The notes: generated by a model from the sequence alone, not told the origin. 64,000 bases of DNA from an uncultured Lachnospiraceae bacterium (GCA_910578335.1 CAJTPU010000007.1:15705-79704); one strand, 5' to 3'. Positions 33,137 through 43,277 are shown, counted from the stretch's first letter. A program made the numbers and translations.

Positions 33137-35317
33137 ATGGAAAGAGGCGTTTATTTTGACGGGTGGTACAGGGACAATCACTGTTACCACCCCAGCCTCC
33201 CCTTTCGCAGTATGCAGATGGTGGAGGATTTGGAAAAATATAAGGCGACCATTTTGGTATGGTCAGCCATGGGAGGGGGCTCTATTTCCCTCCCATATTT
33301 AGAAAACGAGGCGTTTGGGGAGCTGGACCCCAGACTGCGCTTTTACGGCTATATGAATGATTCGGAATTTATTGCAGAATGCAATAAGCGCGGTATCAAG
33401 GTGATGGGAATCGTCTTTGAGGTGCAGGGCTGGGAGTTTCCGGTGGAGGTATCTGCGGACGGTAAAAGCATGCGGCAGTTTAATGTTATCAGGGACGGAA
33501 GCCACAAGGATACCTACGGGCTGAACGAATTTGCCGCGGGAAAGTTTGACGGGCTGTTTCGGACCAGCCTAAAGGATTACTATCCGGATGGTATAAAAAA
33601 CAGCGACGGAGAGCCGGTGACAGATTTGCAGGAGGAGGTAGCGGCGAGAACTCTGTGGGGCGAGCCCGTCCATGCGCAGTGGGTGGAGGTAAAAAACCAT
33701 TCCAAAACCTGTTACCAGACCTGCCGCAACAATCCGGTCTGGAGGGATTATTTAAAGCAGATTATGAAGCTGCAGATTGATGCGGGCGTGGCTGGCATCC
33801 AGCTTGACGAGGCGGAGCTGCCAATCACCTCCATGGGCGCCGGCGGCTGTTTCTGCAAGGACTGCAAAAAGCAGTTTCGGGAGTACCTAAAGGAGAAGAA
33901 GGCGAAAAAGCTGCTTCCGCTTTTTTATGACGGCATCGATTTGGAGCATTTTGATTATCAGGAATATCTGCTCGGGCTGGGCGTGGCGCATCCCAATGAG
34001 TCCCCTATGTTCAGGGAGTACTATGAGTTTCAGCTCCGCGCTGTGAAAAAGTATTTTACGGAGCTTGTGGATTATGCGAGAGATTACGCGCGTAGAACAC
34101 AAAACAGAGAGATTCTGGTATCGGGCAACTTTTTCAACTGTATGCCGGTCTACTATCCCTTTGAAAATACCGTGGATGTGATTATCACCGAGATGGAAAA
34201 GACGCTGTTTCGTCAGCCCCATTGGTACCGCTATATCAGCGGCTATTCCAATGAGAAGCCGGTGATTGTGGCGGAAAATCCTTACGGTGGCATTGTGCCC
34301 CAGCTTCTTGAGATGCTAAACCGCGGGAAGGGCTATGATTTGTACAGGCTGTTTCTGTTGGAGGCGTCCGTCTACGGCTGCAATATGAGCGTACCCTACG
34401 GCGGCTGGATGGGCAATACCATAAAGGATGCGTTCTATCCGCCGAGAGAAGTGACGGAGCAGGTACAGGGCTTTTTGTGCGACTATGATGCATGGTACAG
34501 CAAGGACAGCGGCGCAAAAATCATGGTAGCATATTCCTTCCCCAGCTATTACTGGAGGGAAGTGACGAAAACAGGCGGTGCGAACGAGCTGGTGGAGGAT
34601 GAGAGCATTCTGTTTTATCAGTCCGTGGATATGGACAGCGAGGAGGCTTCCCGTCTGCCGTTCTGGGAGGTTATCAAGCTGATGAGTGAAAAGCAGGCGG
34701 TCTACGACGTTCGGATGTTCGGCGACGAGGATGTGCGTCCCGACAGGGTTGGCGCAGAAGACTGGGAGCAGTATGAGCTGATTGTCCTGCCGGAATGCAG
34801 CGTGCTTACAAAAAACCAGATGGAAGAGCTGGAAAAATATGCGCAGGCGGGCGGAAAGCTTTTGGTATTCGGTAAAACCGCAGAAAATTGTCCTGCCTTT
34901 ACAGAGAGGCTCCTGTCTTGCGACAATGTCATTTTCTGTGACAATCCGGAATCCAGAAAAGAGGCAATGGCGCAATTTGAGAAAGTATTCGACGAGCTGA
35001 ACGAACGGATTGCGCAGGTGAAGGTGACTGTGGCGGATGAGGCGAAGCAGGGCTTTGCAGGCGTGCACTGTCACAAAAACGGCAGCTTTTTTACCATTCA
35101 TCTTTTAAATTATAATTACGACAATGAAGAGGACAAGGTACTGCCTCTTGCGGGCGTGCGGCTTACGGCGAGGCTTCCCGAACATGCGGGCGCAGTACGG
35201 TGTGTGTCCCTTGCGGGCGGCGAGCTGCCCTGCGATATCAAAAAGCAGGACGACATGCTGGAAGTTTTTATACCGGAAATGCCCCTGTATGCAGTAGTAG
35301 AAGTAGTATGTGATTAG
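33137..35317 (+). CDS. GH42-like TIM-barrel protein with trimerisation-like domain
   Basis: This 726-residue cytoplasmic protein has an N-terminal TIM barrel (RGVYFDGWYRDNHCYHPS, FIAECNKRGIKVMGIVFE), a beta-4 candidate acid/base segment GVAGIQLDEAELP and a later VDVIITEMEKT that could supply the nucleophile. GCFCKDCKKQF is a Cys cluster often seen in this group. Residues about 540-580 (ELIVLPECSVLTKNQMEELE, AGGKLLVFGKT) match the class-I glutamine-amidotransferase-like trimerisation domain of GH42 beta-galactosidases. Substrate unknown. The start at 33137 has ACGAGGA upstream; the open frame extends 10 codons further into the binding-protein gene. Confidence 0.75.
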   Translation: MERGVYFDGWYRDNHCYHPSLPFRSMQMVEDLEKYKATILVWSAMGGGSISLPYLENEAFGELDPRLRFYGYMNDSEFIAECNKRGIKVMGIVFEVQGWEFPVEVSADGKSMRQFNVIRDGSHKDTYGLNEFAAGKFDGLFRTSLKDYYPDGIKNSDGEPVTDLQEEVAARTLWGEPVHAQWVEVKNHSKTCYQTCRNNPVWRDYLKQIMKLQIDAGVAGIQLDEAELPITSMGAGGCFCKDCKKQFREYLKEKKAKKLLPLFYDGIDLEHFDYQEYLLGLGVAHPNESPMFREYYEFQLRAVKKYFTELVDYARDYARRTQNREILVSGNFFNCMPVYYPFENTVDVIITEMEKTLFRQPHWYRYISGYSNEKPVIVAENPYGGIVPQLLEMLNRGKGYDLYRLFLLEASVYGCNMSVPYGGWMGNTIKDAFYPPREVTEQVQGFLCDYDAWYSKDSGAKIMVAYSFPSYYWREVTKTGGANELVEDESILFYQSVDMDSEEASRLPFWEVIKLMSEKQAVYDVRMFGDEDVRPDRVGAEDWEQYELIVLPECSVLTKNQMEELEKYAQAGGKLLVFGKTAENCPAFTERLLSCDNVIFCDNPESRKEAMAQFEKVFDELNERIAQVKVTVADEAKQGFAGVHCHKNGSFFTIHLLNYNYDNEEDKVLPLAGVRLTARLPEHAGAVRCVSLAGGELPCDIKKQDDMLEVFIPEMPLYAVVEVVCD

Positions 35318-35372
35318 AGGCAGAAATGCAGATTTTAGGAAAAGGAGCGCGAAGGCGCGGACAGGAGTAAAG

Positions 35373-38300
35373 ATGGAATACAATAAATTAGTGAGCGGCG
35401 AGGCGTTAAGCAAGGAGAAATTCTTAACGCCCAGCAAGGAATTTGGCATCATGCCGTTCTGGTTCTGGAACGGCGAGATGAAGTACGAGGAAATTGAATA
35501 CCAGCTTCGGGAATATAAAGAAAAGGGCTGCCCGGGTCTGTACATCCACGCAAGATTCGGCGTGCGGGAAGAGCTGGGTTACATGAATGAGGACTGGCTG
35601 GACAGGGTAAAGTTTACCATCGAGAAGGCGCAGGAGCTGGGGCTGCAGATTTGGGTGTATGACGAGTACAACTGGCCCAGCGGCACTTGCGGACAGACGA
35701 TAATGAAGGATTATCCGGAGCTTACCAACGTCTATCTGGAGCTGGTGGAGGGCGACCTTCCCGGGCAGTTCTTTACCTTTATGGAGGGAACCGATTCCCG
35801 TTACAACGACTTAGAGCAGTCGGAGCCGGTGTATGCCTGTGCAATTAAGCTGGAAGATATGGAGAAGGGCAATTACGAGGTGATTGACCTGATGCCCACC
35901 CTTTCCTTTGACAAGGTTATCACGTGGGAGGCGCCGAAGGGACCTTGGAAGCTTTTCTACTTTATTGAGCGGAAGAGCACATGGTATGCGGATGTGCTCA
36001 ATCCGGAGACCACAAAGAAGTTTCTGGAGTATACACACGAGCGCTACAAGGCGAGTCTTGGGGAGAATTTTTCCAAAGAGGTAAAGGGCTTTTTTACAGA
36101 TGAACCTGCCATGGACTATTTTGAGGTGGGAAGGAATAATTTTGTCATTCCCTGGACGAAGAAGATGCTTAAGATTTTCAGGGAGCGCAACGGCTATGAC
36201 TTAAAGAAGGAGCTGCCCAAGTTATTTTTTGACTGCGGCGGCAACACGGAGCAGGTGCGTTATGACTTCTGGAGCACCCTCACGGCACAGTATGAGAAAG
36301 CATATTTTAAGCAGATTGCCGATTGGTGTGAAGACAATGACATGGTATTTACGGGGCATTTGCTTTATGAGGAATCCCTGCGCCTGCATGCAAGGGTGGA
36401 CGGCAACCTCTTTAAGCATCTGCGCCACTTTGATATGACCGGCGTGGACCATTTGTATCCGAGAATCGGCACAAGGGAAATGGAGAACGAGCATGTAGCG
36501 CTGAAAATTGCCAGCTCTGCAGCGCATCAGAACGGCAGCGTCCGTCTGGTATCCGAGTCCATGGGCGGCTCTTATTGGGACTGCACCATGGAGCGCATGA
36601 AATGGATTGCGGACTGGGAGTATGTGCTGGGGGTCAACCAGTTTATTCCCCACGGGTTCCATTATACCATAGAGGGCGAGCGCAAGAGGGACTGGCCGCC
36701 TTCCATGTTCTGCCAGTTTACATGGTGGGAGCAGTACGGGCTCTTCAATGATTACCTGACAAGGATGGGGTATGTGCTTTCCGGCGGCGACCATGTGGCG
36801 AAGGTGGCAATCCTCTATCCCATGAACTCCATCTGGGCAAATTATACCTCTCAGGTTCAAGATAAAATCAGCGAGACCATTGAGAATGATTTTAATTACA
36901 TGGCGGACAGGCTGCTGCGCCTCCATATTGATTTTGATTATATCGACGAGGACGTGCTCTGCGACGAGTGCCGGATAGAAGATGGAAAAATCTGCATCAA
37001 GGGCGAAAAATACGAAATGCTGATGCTGCCTCCGTGTACCCATATCAAGGCGAAGACCCTTGACAAAATCGAGGAGTTTGTACGTGACGGCGGCAGGCTG
37101 GGCGGAGACGCCCTGCTCCCTTACAAAAGCATTGAAGGGGAAGCGCCGGATTTGGAGAAACGCATCGAAGCGCTTTTCGGCGTGGAGCCTTCCGGTCTGC
37201 GGAAAGCCTTTTTAGAGAGTGAGGAAAAAGGACAGACGCTAGTGGAGAGAAGCGTCGGAAAAGGGAAAGTGGTATTTGCCACAGGCTTGGGTTACAAGGC
37301 AAACGACGACTGCGGCGGACTTGCGATGCTGGATAAGACCATGCGTGCCTGCGTGACGCCGGAGATTGAGATTGACAGCGAGGAGGTATTTTACCTGCAT
37401 CGTGTCAAGGACGGAAAGGATATGTTCTTCCTTGTCAATCCCGTGGAGGAAGCGGCGGATATTACCGTCGGCTTTGCAGGCACACACACGCCGGAGGTAT
37501 GGAATCTGGAGGATGGCAGGATAAAGCAGGCGAAGGTGTACCGCATAGCAGATGGCTGGACGTATTTGGATGTGCATATGGAGCCCTTTGGCTCGGCGCT
37601 CTTCTCCTTTGCCGAGGAGCAGGATACGGTACACGCGGTCAAATCCGATATTATGGTGGAAAACATCATAAGGAAGGAAGATGGAAGCGGCAGCGTGAGC
37701 GGCTACGGCAGGCTTACAGGCGGCAGCGTAACATTAACCATAGACGGACAGGAGAAGGAGCTTGCAGTTCCCGCAGGGGATATGCTGGCAGAAATCCCGC
37801 TGGAGGGTCCCTTTGCTTTTGCTACGGATAAGCCCAATTCCCTCAACACGGATGCGTGGCGGATGCAGTATGCAAAAGCGGATGACGATATAGAGGCAAT
37901 TACCGGCGGAAAGGCGGACTACAGCGACTGGCTTCCCATGCGCATGGGCGCGTGGGAGATGCAGCTTCCCGTGGAGAGAGACGAGGAAACCTATCCCGTG
38001 GATTTGTGGTATGTGACGAAGGTACATGCCGACGTGGTGCCCGAGGATTTGAAGCTGATGATTGACGGCTTTAAGGGCACAGGCTATACCCTGTATGTCA
38101 ATGGAAGAGAAGTGACGGATACGCCTGTGCGCAGCTATCTGGATGCAGAAATACTCACCGTACCTATGAATACCTATTTTACGGCAGGCGTCAACTGGAT
38201 TGCCGTGAAGCTCACGGTGACAAAGAAGAGCGACGGCATGACGGATTTGCTGAAAATCATCGGCAGCTTTGCGGTGGAAGAGCGGGACGGCGAAGAGGTT

Positions 38301-38666
38301 ATCGTGCCCATGATAAAAGAAATGGAAGCGGGAGACTGGACGAAAAAGAAGCTTCCTTACTACTCAGGCACGGGTTATTATACCGCGAAGGTAAACCTGA
38401 CGCCCGAGCAGGCAGGCAAGAAGCTGATGCTCTCCGCCGAAATCGGAAGGGATGTGCTGCTTGTTTCGGTCAATGGGCAGCCGGTGAAAACCTGCCTGTG
38501 GAAGCCTTACGCGGCAGACATCAGCGCGTATGTAAAGGCGGGCGAAAACGAGATTACGCTGGGGGTAGTCAACACCCTGATGAATCTTTTAGAGTCCACC
38601 AGAAATCCTTCCGGATTGTTTGCGGCAAAGATTACCCCTTACGATAAGTATGAGATTCCCTTTTAA
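35373..38666 (+). CDS. large glycoside hydrolase, GH106-like (alpha-L-rhamnosidase family)
   Basis: This 1097-residue protein without signal peptide has a barrel beginning FGIMPFWFWNGEMKYEEIEY, then GLYIHARFGVREELGYMNED, VYDEYNWPSGTCGQ, FFTDEPAMDYFEVG and TGHLLYEESL. An embedded amidotransferase-like segment (EMLMLPPCTHIKAKTLDKIE) follows, and the C-terminus has beta-sandwich modules (YVNGREVTDT, GYYTAKVNLTPEQAGKKLML). This is the layout of GH106-like enzymes, which remove alpha-L-rhamnose, but many relatives are untested, so the substrate is uncertain. AGGAG lies 7 bases before the ATG at 35373. It is in an operon with the preceding barrel protein and a nucleoside hydrolase. Confidence 0.78.
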   Translation: MEYNKLVSGEALSKEKFLTPSKEFGIMPFWFWNGEMKYEEIEYQLREYKEKGCPGLYIHARFGVREELGYMNEDWLDRVKFTIEKAQELGLQIWVYDEYNWPSGTCGQTIMKDYPELTNVYLELVEGDLPGQFFTFMEGTDSRYNDLEQSEPVYACAIKLEDMEKGNYEVIDLMPTLSFDKVITWEAPKGPWKLFYFIERKSTWYADVLNPETTKKFLEYTHERYKASLGENFSKEVKGFFTDEPAMDYFEVGRNNFVIPWTKKMLKIFRERNGYDLKKELPKLFFDCGGNTEQVRYDFWSTLTAQYEKAYFKQIADWCEDNDMVFTGHLLYEESLRLHARVDGNLFKHLRHFDMTGVDHLYPRIGTREMENEHVALKIASSAAHQNGSVRLVSESMGGSYWDCTMERMKWIADWEYVLGVNQFIPHGFHYTIEGERKRDWPPSMFCQFTWWEQYGLFNDYLTRMGYVLSGGDHVAKVAILYPMNSIWANYTSQVQDKISETIENDFNYMADRLLRLHIDFDYIDEDVLCDECRIEDGKICIKGEKYEMLMLPPCTHIKAKTLDKIEEFVRDGGRLGGDALLPYKSIEGEAPDLEKRIEALFGVEPSGLRKAFLESEEKGQTLVERSVGKGKVVFATGLGYKANDDCGGLAMLDKTMRACVTPEIEIDSEEVFYLHRVKDGKDMFFLVNPVEEAADITVGFAGTHTPEVWNLEDGRIKQAKVYRIADGWTYLDVHMEPFGSALFSFAEEQDTVHAVKSDIMVENIIRKEDGSGSVSGYGRLTGGSVTLTIDGQEKELAVPAGDMLAEIPLEGPFAFATDKPNSLNTDAWRMQYAKADDDIEAITGGKADYSDWLPMRMGAWEMQLPVERDEETYPVDLWYVTKVHADVVPEDLKLMIDGFKGTGYTLYVNGREVTDTPVRSYLDAEILTVPMNTYFTAGVNWIAVKLTVTKKSDGMTDLLKIIGSFAVEERDGEEVIVPMIKEMEAGDWTKKKLPYYSGTGYYTAKVNLTPEQAGKKLMLSAEIGRDVLLVSVNGQPVKTCLWKPYAADISAYVKAGENEITLGVVNTLMNLLESTRNPSGLFAAKITPYDKYEIPF

Positions 38667-38675
38667 GGAGGCGGC

Positions 38676-39548
38676 ATGGAAAAAACAAAGAAAATTCTGA
38701 TAGATACGGATATAGGCGGCGATGTGGACGACGCCCTTGCCCTGGCGCTTGCCCTAAACAGTCCTGAGCTTGAGATTGTGGGCATCACCAATGTGTATCT
38801 GGCAAACGAATGGCGCGCCGGCGTGACAAAGCATATGCTTAAGGTGTACGGCAGGGAGGATATCCCTGTCCGCACCGGTGCAGAAAAGCCGCTGATTGGC
38901 TGGTGGGATGAAAACTGCATCCCAAACAGCTCCAAGACGGCGGCGCCTGTGGATGAGGAAGAAAGCGCCGCCGCCTGTGACTTTATTGTGCAGATGGCGA
39001 GGGCGCACGAGGAGCTGACGCTGGTGGCGATTGGCCCGCTGACAAACGTGGCGCTTGCGATTGCAAAGGCGCCGGACATTGTGAACAGGGTAAATATTGT
39101 GATGATGGGCGGAGAGCTGGATAAGGCGCATCCGGAGTGGAATATTGTCTGCGACCCTGAGGCGGCAAGGATTGTGTTTGAGAGCGGTGCAAAAATTCAC
39201 ATGGTAGGGCTGGAGGTAACGAATCGCTGCAGGTTTACTAAAGAGGACATAGGGCGGATTTGTCAGGCAGGCAATCCCCGCACAAGCCTGCTGGGAGAAA
39301 TGATGGAGCTTTTTACACAAAATTTCGGCTACCTTCCCATTTTGCATGACCCGCTGGCGCTGTCTGTACTGCTCTGGGAAGACATACTGACCTTTGAGGA
39401 AAAGAAGGTTTTGGTAGAGACCGGAGGGCAGTATACGAGAGGGCTTACCATAGACTGCGACTGGGGAGAGGGCGTGCCGGTGCAGGCGGCGGTAGACGTG
39501 AAGGAAGCGCTCTTTAAAGAGCGTCTGATTGGGAGGCTGATTCTCTGA
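38676..39548 (+). CDS. nucleoside hydrolase (IUNH family)
   Basis: This 290-residue enzyme family cleaves the N-glycosidic bond of ribonucleosides. The calcium-binding motif appears as LIDTDIGGDVDDALALAL at the N-terminus. LTLVAIGPLTNVALAIAKAP and MMGGELDKAHPEWNIVCDPE, the second metal/ribose block, follow. DPLALSVLL supplies the C-terminal Asp. AAGGAGG is 3-4 bases before the ATG. It lies between a GH106-like gene and GH4 (TGATG overlap), an odd setting that suggests a nucleoside-like or ribosylated substrate in this pathway. Confidence 0.9.
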   Translation: MEKTKKILIDTDIGGDVDDALALALALNSPELEIVGITNVYLANEWRAGVTKHMLKVYGREDIPVRTGAEKPLIGWWDENCIPNSSKTAAPVDEEESAAACDFIVQMARAHEELTLVAIGPLTNVALAIAKAPDIVNRVNIVMMGGELDKAHPEWNIVCDPEAARIVFESGAKIHMVGLEVTNRCRFTKEDIGRICQAGNPRTSLLGEMMELFTQNFGYLPILHDPLALSVLLWEDILTFEEKKVLVETGGQYTRGLTIDCDWGEGVPVQAAVDVKEALFKERLIGRLIL

Positions 39549-40963
39549 TGAAAAAAATGGCGTTGATTGGCGGCGGCAGTGTAAGAACCTACTACTTTGT
39601 AGAGTCGCTGATGAAATTTTATAAAGAGATGGACATCGGGGAACTTTGCATCATGGACAGCGATGCAGAAAAGCTTGCATATTTTGGCGGCATTGCCGGA
39701 TACCTGATACAGAAGGAAAAAAGCGGGCTTAACGTGACGCTTACGGACAATCCGGCGGATGCGGTGCGCGGCGCAGAGTATATTGTGACTACCGTGCGGG
39801 TCGGACAGGATGAGGCGAGAGCAAAGGATGAGCGGATTGCGCTGAATCTGGGGCTTATCGGACAGGAGACCACCGGCGCAGGGGGCTTTTCCTATGCGGT
39901 GCGCACGATTCCCGTCATGCTCTCTTACATGGAGCTGGTAGAAAAGTACGCGGCGCCGAATGCAATCGTATTTAATTTTACCAACCCTTCGGGACTGGTG
40001 ACGCAGGCGCTCTACGATGGCGGATACGGCAATATTATCGGCATCTGCGATAATGCTACGGGCATCAAAATCGACGTGGCAGAGGCGCTTCAGGTAAACG
40101 CCTGCGAACTGATGGTAAAGGTCTACGGGCTCAACCATCTCTCGTGGGCAAACAGGGTGGAGCTTTTGGGCGAGAATATTCTGCCGGCGCTTCTTTCCCA
40201 TGACGGCTTTGTGGAAAGCTTTCACCAGTTCCAATACTTTGACAGGAAGCTGGTGCGGCATTTAGGAGAGATTCCAAACGGGTATCTGTACTATTATTAT
40301 CACAAAGAGAGAGCGCTTCAAAATCTGCTTGCGGCAAAGGAATCCAGAGGCGAGTTTATCTGCAGGAATAACCATGAGATGATGGAGGCGCTTCGGGCGC
40401 ACGATATAGAAAAGGAGCCGGAAGCATGTCTGCGTATCTACAGAGATTTTATGCAGCGCAGGGAGGGCAGCTATATGCAGCTTGAGCTGGGAGAAAAGCA
40501 GGAAGCGGCTGCACCGGTGAAACCGTCTGAGCTTGGGATTCCCGCGCTTGTAGGAAAAGCGCCCGCCACGGAAGTTTACGAAGGCTACGCAGGCGTGGTA
40601 TTCAACTACATTGACAGTATGCAGTACGGCAGAAACATTGATTTGGCGGTCAGTGTGCCAAACCGCGGCGCGATTTTGGACATGGAGGAGGATGATGTGG
40701 TGGAGGTGACCTGCACCATCGGTAAGGATGGGGCGGTGCCCATGTCTTTTTCCAGAGAGGAGATTGCCCCCTCCAACCTGCTTTTGATGAAGACCGTAAA
40801 GCGCTATGAAAAGCTGACGGTTGAGGCAGTCAGGAAAAAATCAAAGGAAGCGGCAGTGGAGGCGCTCACGATTCATCCGTTGGTAGCCGATTACGGGCTG
40901 GCGGTCAAGCTGGTGGAAGCTTACTGTGCGCATAATCTGCCGTGGATTGGAGAGTGGAAATAG
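39548..40963 (+). CDS. GH4-family NAD/Mn-dependent glycosidase (6-phospho-beta-glucosidase type)
   Basis: This 471-residue cytoplasmic enzyme has an N-terminal Rossmann fold (ALIGGGSVRTYYFVESLM), the VFNFTNPSGLVT block, the metal-ligand cysteine in NIIGICDNATG and the metal His in VYGLNHLSWANR. GH4 enzymes hydrolyse phosphorylated or free glycosides through a transient oxidation at C3. The gene overlaps the stop of the nucleoside hydrolase by one base. No PTS is encoded in the window, so the substrate may be non-phosphorylated or phosphorylated by the PfkB kinase that follows (inference). Confidence 0.9.
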   Translation: MKKMALIGGGSVRTYYFVESLMKFYKEMDIGELCIMDSDAEKLAYFGGIAGYLIQKEKSGLNVTLTDNPADAVRGAEYIVTTVRVGQDEARAKDERIALNLGLIGQETTGAGGFSYAVRTIPVMLSYMELVEKYAAPNAIVFNFTNPSGLVTQALYDGGYGNIIGICDNATGIKIDVAEALQVNACELMVKVYGLNHLSWANRVELLGENILPALLSHDGFVESFHQFQYFDRKLVRHLGEIPNGYLYYYYHKERALQNLLAAKESRGEFICRNNHEMMEALRAHDIEKEPEACLRIYRDFMQRREGSYMQLELGEKQEAAAPVKPSELGIPALVGKAPATEVYEGYAGVVFNYIDSMQYGRNIDLAVSVPNRGAILDMEEDDVVEVTCTIGKDGAVPMSFSREEIAPSNLLLMKTVKRYEKLTVEAVRKKSKEAAVEALTIHPLVADYGLAVKLVEAYCAHNLPWIGEWK

Positions 40964-40979
40964 AAAGGCGGGAAAGTTC

Positions 40980-41870
40980 GTGAAAAGGGTGTTGTGTATA
41001 GCAGAAAGCTGCTGTGATATGATTTTTGGCTTGCTGCCACGCCTGCCAAAGCATGGGGAAGAAATTTACTGCCGGCATTTTGAAATGAAGGCGGGCGGCG
41101 GCGCAAATACGCCCATTGTATTGGGACGTATGGGCGTCCCCGTCCGTTTTTTATCCGGCATTGGGGAAGACTTTGCGGGCAGGCTGATAAAAGAATCCTT
41201 GATGAAAAGCGGTGTAGGGATAGCGGATACGGGGGTGGAAAAGATGACGGCAACACCGGTCTCCGCGGTACTGAGTACGCATGAAGACCGCTGCTTTGCA
41301 TCCTATGGCGGGAGCGGCGGCGATTTCGTGACCGAAGAGCGTTTGGAGGAGGAAATCAGGCAGGCGGATATCGTTCACACATACTTAGGCTACTGCCGCC
41401 GCTATCCCATAGACAGGCTTTGCGTCAGGTATGGGAAGGCGCTTAGTCTGGACGTGTCCTACGGCGATTTGGCGAAAGAGGAAGTAAGCCTGCCAAAAGC
41501 ATGCCGCTATCTGAAGGTAAATGAGGAAGAGGCAAAATGCCTGACAAAGAAGGAAGACTCATGGCAGGCGGCAAAGGCGCTTGCCGCACAAGGCGTGGAG
41601 CATGTGATTGTGACGCTGGGGGAGGCTGGAAGCATTGCGTTTTGCGGCGGAAAAAGCTATGAACAGCCGGCGGTCAGGGCAGGAGAGTGCGTGGATACCT
41701 GCGGGGCAGGAGACAGCTTTGCGGCAGGCGTGCTTACCGGCGCTGCGATGCAGAAAACGCCGGCAGATATGTTGAAACTGGGCGCCATTCTGTCCGGCAT
41801 GTGTGTGACCGTGTACGGCGGTTTGTCCGATGAGCTCCGGCCGGATACGGTGTGGAAACGTTTTCTTTAA
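40980..41870 (+). CDS. PfkB-family carbohydrate kinase
   Basis: This 296-residue ATP-dependent sugar or nucleoside kinase has an N-terminal substrate region (FEMKAGGGANTPIVLGRMG), the dinucleotide-like VIVTLGEAGSIAFCGG and the signature DTCGAGDSFAAGVLTGAA with the catalytic Asp. The start is a GTG at 40980 with GAAAGGCGGG upstream. It follows the GH4 gene by 16 bases and ends the first gene run. The substrate is unknown; family members phosphorylate fructose, ribose, nucleosides or 2-keto sugars. Confidence 0.88.
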   Translation: MKRVLCIAESCCDMIFGLLPRLPKHGEEIYCRHFEMKAGGGANTPIVLGRMGVPVRFLSGIGEDFAGRLIKESLMKSGVGIADTGVEKMTATPVSAVLSTHEDRCFASYGGSGGDFVTEERLEEEIRQADIVHTYLGYCRRYPIDRLCVRYGKALSLDVSYGDLAKEEVSLPKACRYLKVNEEEAKCLTKKEDSWQAAKALAAQGVEHVIVTLGEAGSIAFCGGKSYEQPAVRAGECVDTCGAGDSFAAGVLTGAAMQKTPADMLKLGAILSGMCVTVYGGLSDELRPDTVWKRFL

Positions 41871-41894
41871 AAATAGGAAAAATAGAGAAACATA

Positions 41895-41923
41895 TTGCAA
41901 AGAATAACTTTGTATGATAGTAT
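41895..41923 (+). promoter_or_regulatory. promoter of the mannosidase operon
   Basis: TTGCAA (41895-41900), 17 bp, TAGTAT (41918-41923), with a LacI-type operator just downstream. Confidence 0.5.
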
Positions 41924-41933
41924 TTATACATGA

Positions 41934-41945
41934 GTAAACGATAAC
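41934..41945. promoter_or_regulatory. LacI-type operator, site 3
   Basis: GTAAACGATAAC preceded by TGA. Its centre is 16 bases past the -10 box, over the expected transcript start. Confidence 0.65.
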
Positions 41946-41965
41946 GCAAACAAAGGAGGTATTTT

Positions 41966-43252
41966 ATGAAGAAGTTACTTGTAACATTGATGACGGCAGT
42001 TATGGTTTGTTCGTTAGCCGGATGCGGTAAGAAGCAGGATAAGCCGGCGGAAGGGAGCACACCGCAGCCCACGCAGGAGTCTACAGCGTCGCCGGAGCCT
42101 ACGGCAGAGCCGGAGGGCGAAGGAGGTCTGGAGGCAGGCACAACTTTCGACTCTGTGGCGGATTTTAATACCGCGGAGGGACAGAACGGACCCTGGCAGT
42201 ACTATTTTTCAGGGGACAACGGCGAGACCTTTGACGCTTGCGGCAGCTATGACGAATATCCGGATGCAAGTGTAAAAGGCTGGCACCCTTGGGAGGGAAG
42301 CTACATAGGCGTTGGATTTAATGACAACGTAGAAGGTTTTCTGGAGTTAAATACAGACGGCGTTTCCAAAGACTTTTCCAACCAGATGGGCGTTCTGGCG
42401 TTTGAGGCGCCGGCAGCGGGCAAGTACGTGATTACCGCTAAGGTGTGGAATCCGTGGGGTCAGCCCTGCGATGCGTTTACCTTTAAAAAGCAGGACGGCA
42501 CGGTGGCGCTTTCCGTGGATATGACGGAAAGCGTGGACAATTACGCGTATGTGACGCCTACCGACGTGCAGATGGAAAAGGGAGAGAAGCTCTATATCTA
42601 CTGCAATTCCACCGACAGCAACTGGGTGAGCGCGTATATCGGCTGTACCATGGTGTATGAGCCCGTGGATGATTCCGTGTATACGGTTCCCGAGGTGGAA
42701 GAAAGGGAAGTAAAGGGCGTGGAGCCTGATTTTACACAGGAAGCGGTTTACAATGCTTATAAAGAGTTTGATAAGGAAAATGCAGAGGGCGCAAACGGCG
42801 TATGGCTGTATGCTTCTACCACGGACGGCGCAGCCTTTGTTCCTGCCGTAGAGTACAGGGATACGGATTACGACGCCGACGAATGGTTTTCTGAGGACGG
42901 TACGGGTATCGGCACGGTGGGCTATCTGGAGGGTGAATATCTGGAGATGAACACACCGGGCAGCGGCGCGACCATGATGGCGCTTGGATTCAAGGCGCCG
43001 GCGGATGGAACCTTTACATTCAGCGGCTATGCGTTCAATCCCTACAGCCAGAGCGCGGAAAAATTTTATGCGGTGTTGAACGGAGAGACAGTGTCTGAGT
43101 TTGAGATAGCGGAATTTACGTCCCTGCCCAATGAATACAGCTTCGACGTGGCGATGAGCGAAGGCGACGTTCTGTATTTCTACTGCCCGTCTGCCACAGA
43201 GGGCGGCTGGGTGAGCGCGTACCTTTCCGTGTTTGTAAATACGGCTGAGTAA
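41966..43252 (+). CDS. lipoprotein with two carbohydrate-binding-like repeats
   Basis: This 428-residue lipoprotein (lipobox SLAGCG) has a Pro/Thr/Glu-rich linker and two homologous beta-sandwich units. Unit 1 runs over about residues 60-230 and unit 2 over about 260-425. Each begins NGPWQYYFSGDNGETF / NGVWLYASTTDGAAF and ends NWVSAYIGC / GWVSAYLSV. No catalytic motif is seen, so a surface glycan-binding role is inferred. AAAGGAGG lies 6 bases before the ATG. It heads the operon containing ribokinase, GH38 and a sugar isomerase, controlled by the LacI-type operator at 41934. Confidence 0.78.
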   Translation: MKKLLVTLMTAVMVCSLAGCGKKQDKPAEGSTPQPTQESTASPEPTAEPEGEGGLEAGTTFDSVADFNTAEGQNGPWQYYFSGDNGETFDACGSYDEYPDASVKGWHPWEGSYIGVGFNDNVEGFLELNTDGVSKDFSNQMGVLAFEAPAAGKYVITAKVWNPWGQPCDAFTFKKQDGTVALSVDMTESVDNYAYVTPTDVQMEKGEKLYIYCNSTDSNWVSAYIGCTMVYEPVDDSVYTVPEVEEREVKGVEPDFTQEAVYNAYKEFDKENAEGANGVWLYASTTDGAAFVPAVEYRDTDYDADEWFSEDGTGIGTVGYLEGEYLEMNTPGSGATMMALGFKAPADGTFTFSGYAFNPYSQSAEKFYAVLNGETVSEFEIAEFTSLPNEYSFDVAMSEGDVLYFYCPSATEGGWVSAYLSVFVNTAE

Positions 43253-43277
43253 AGAGAAACAGGACAAAGGAGCGGAT

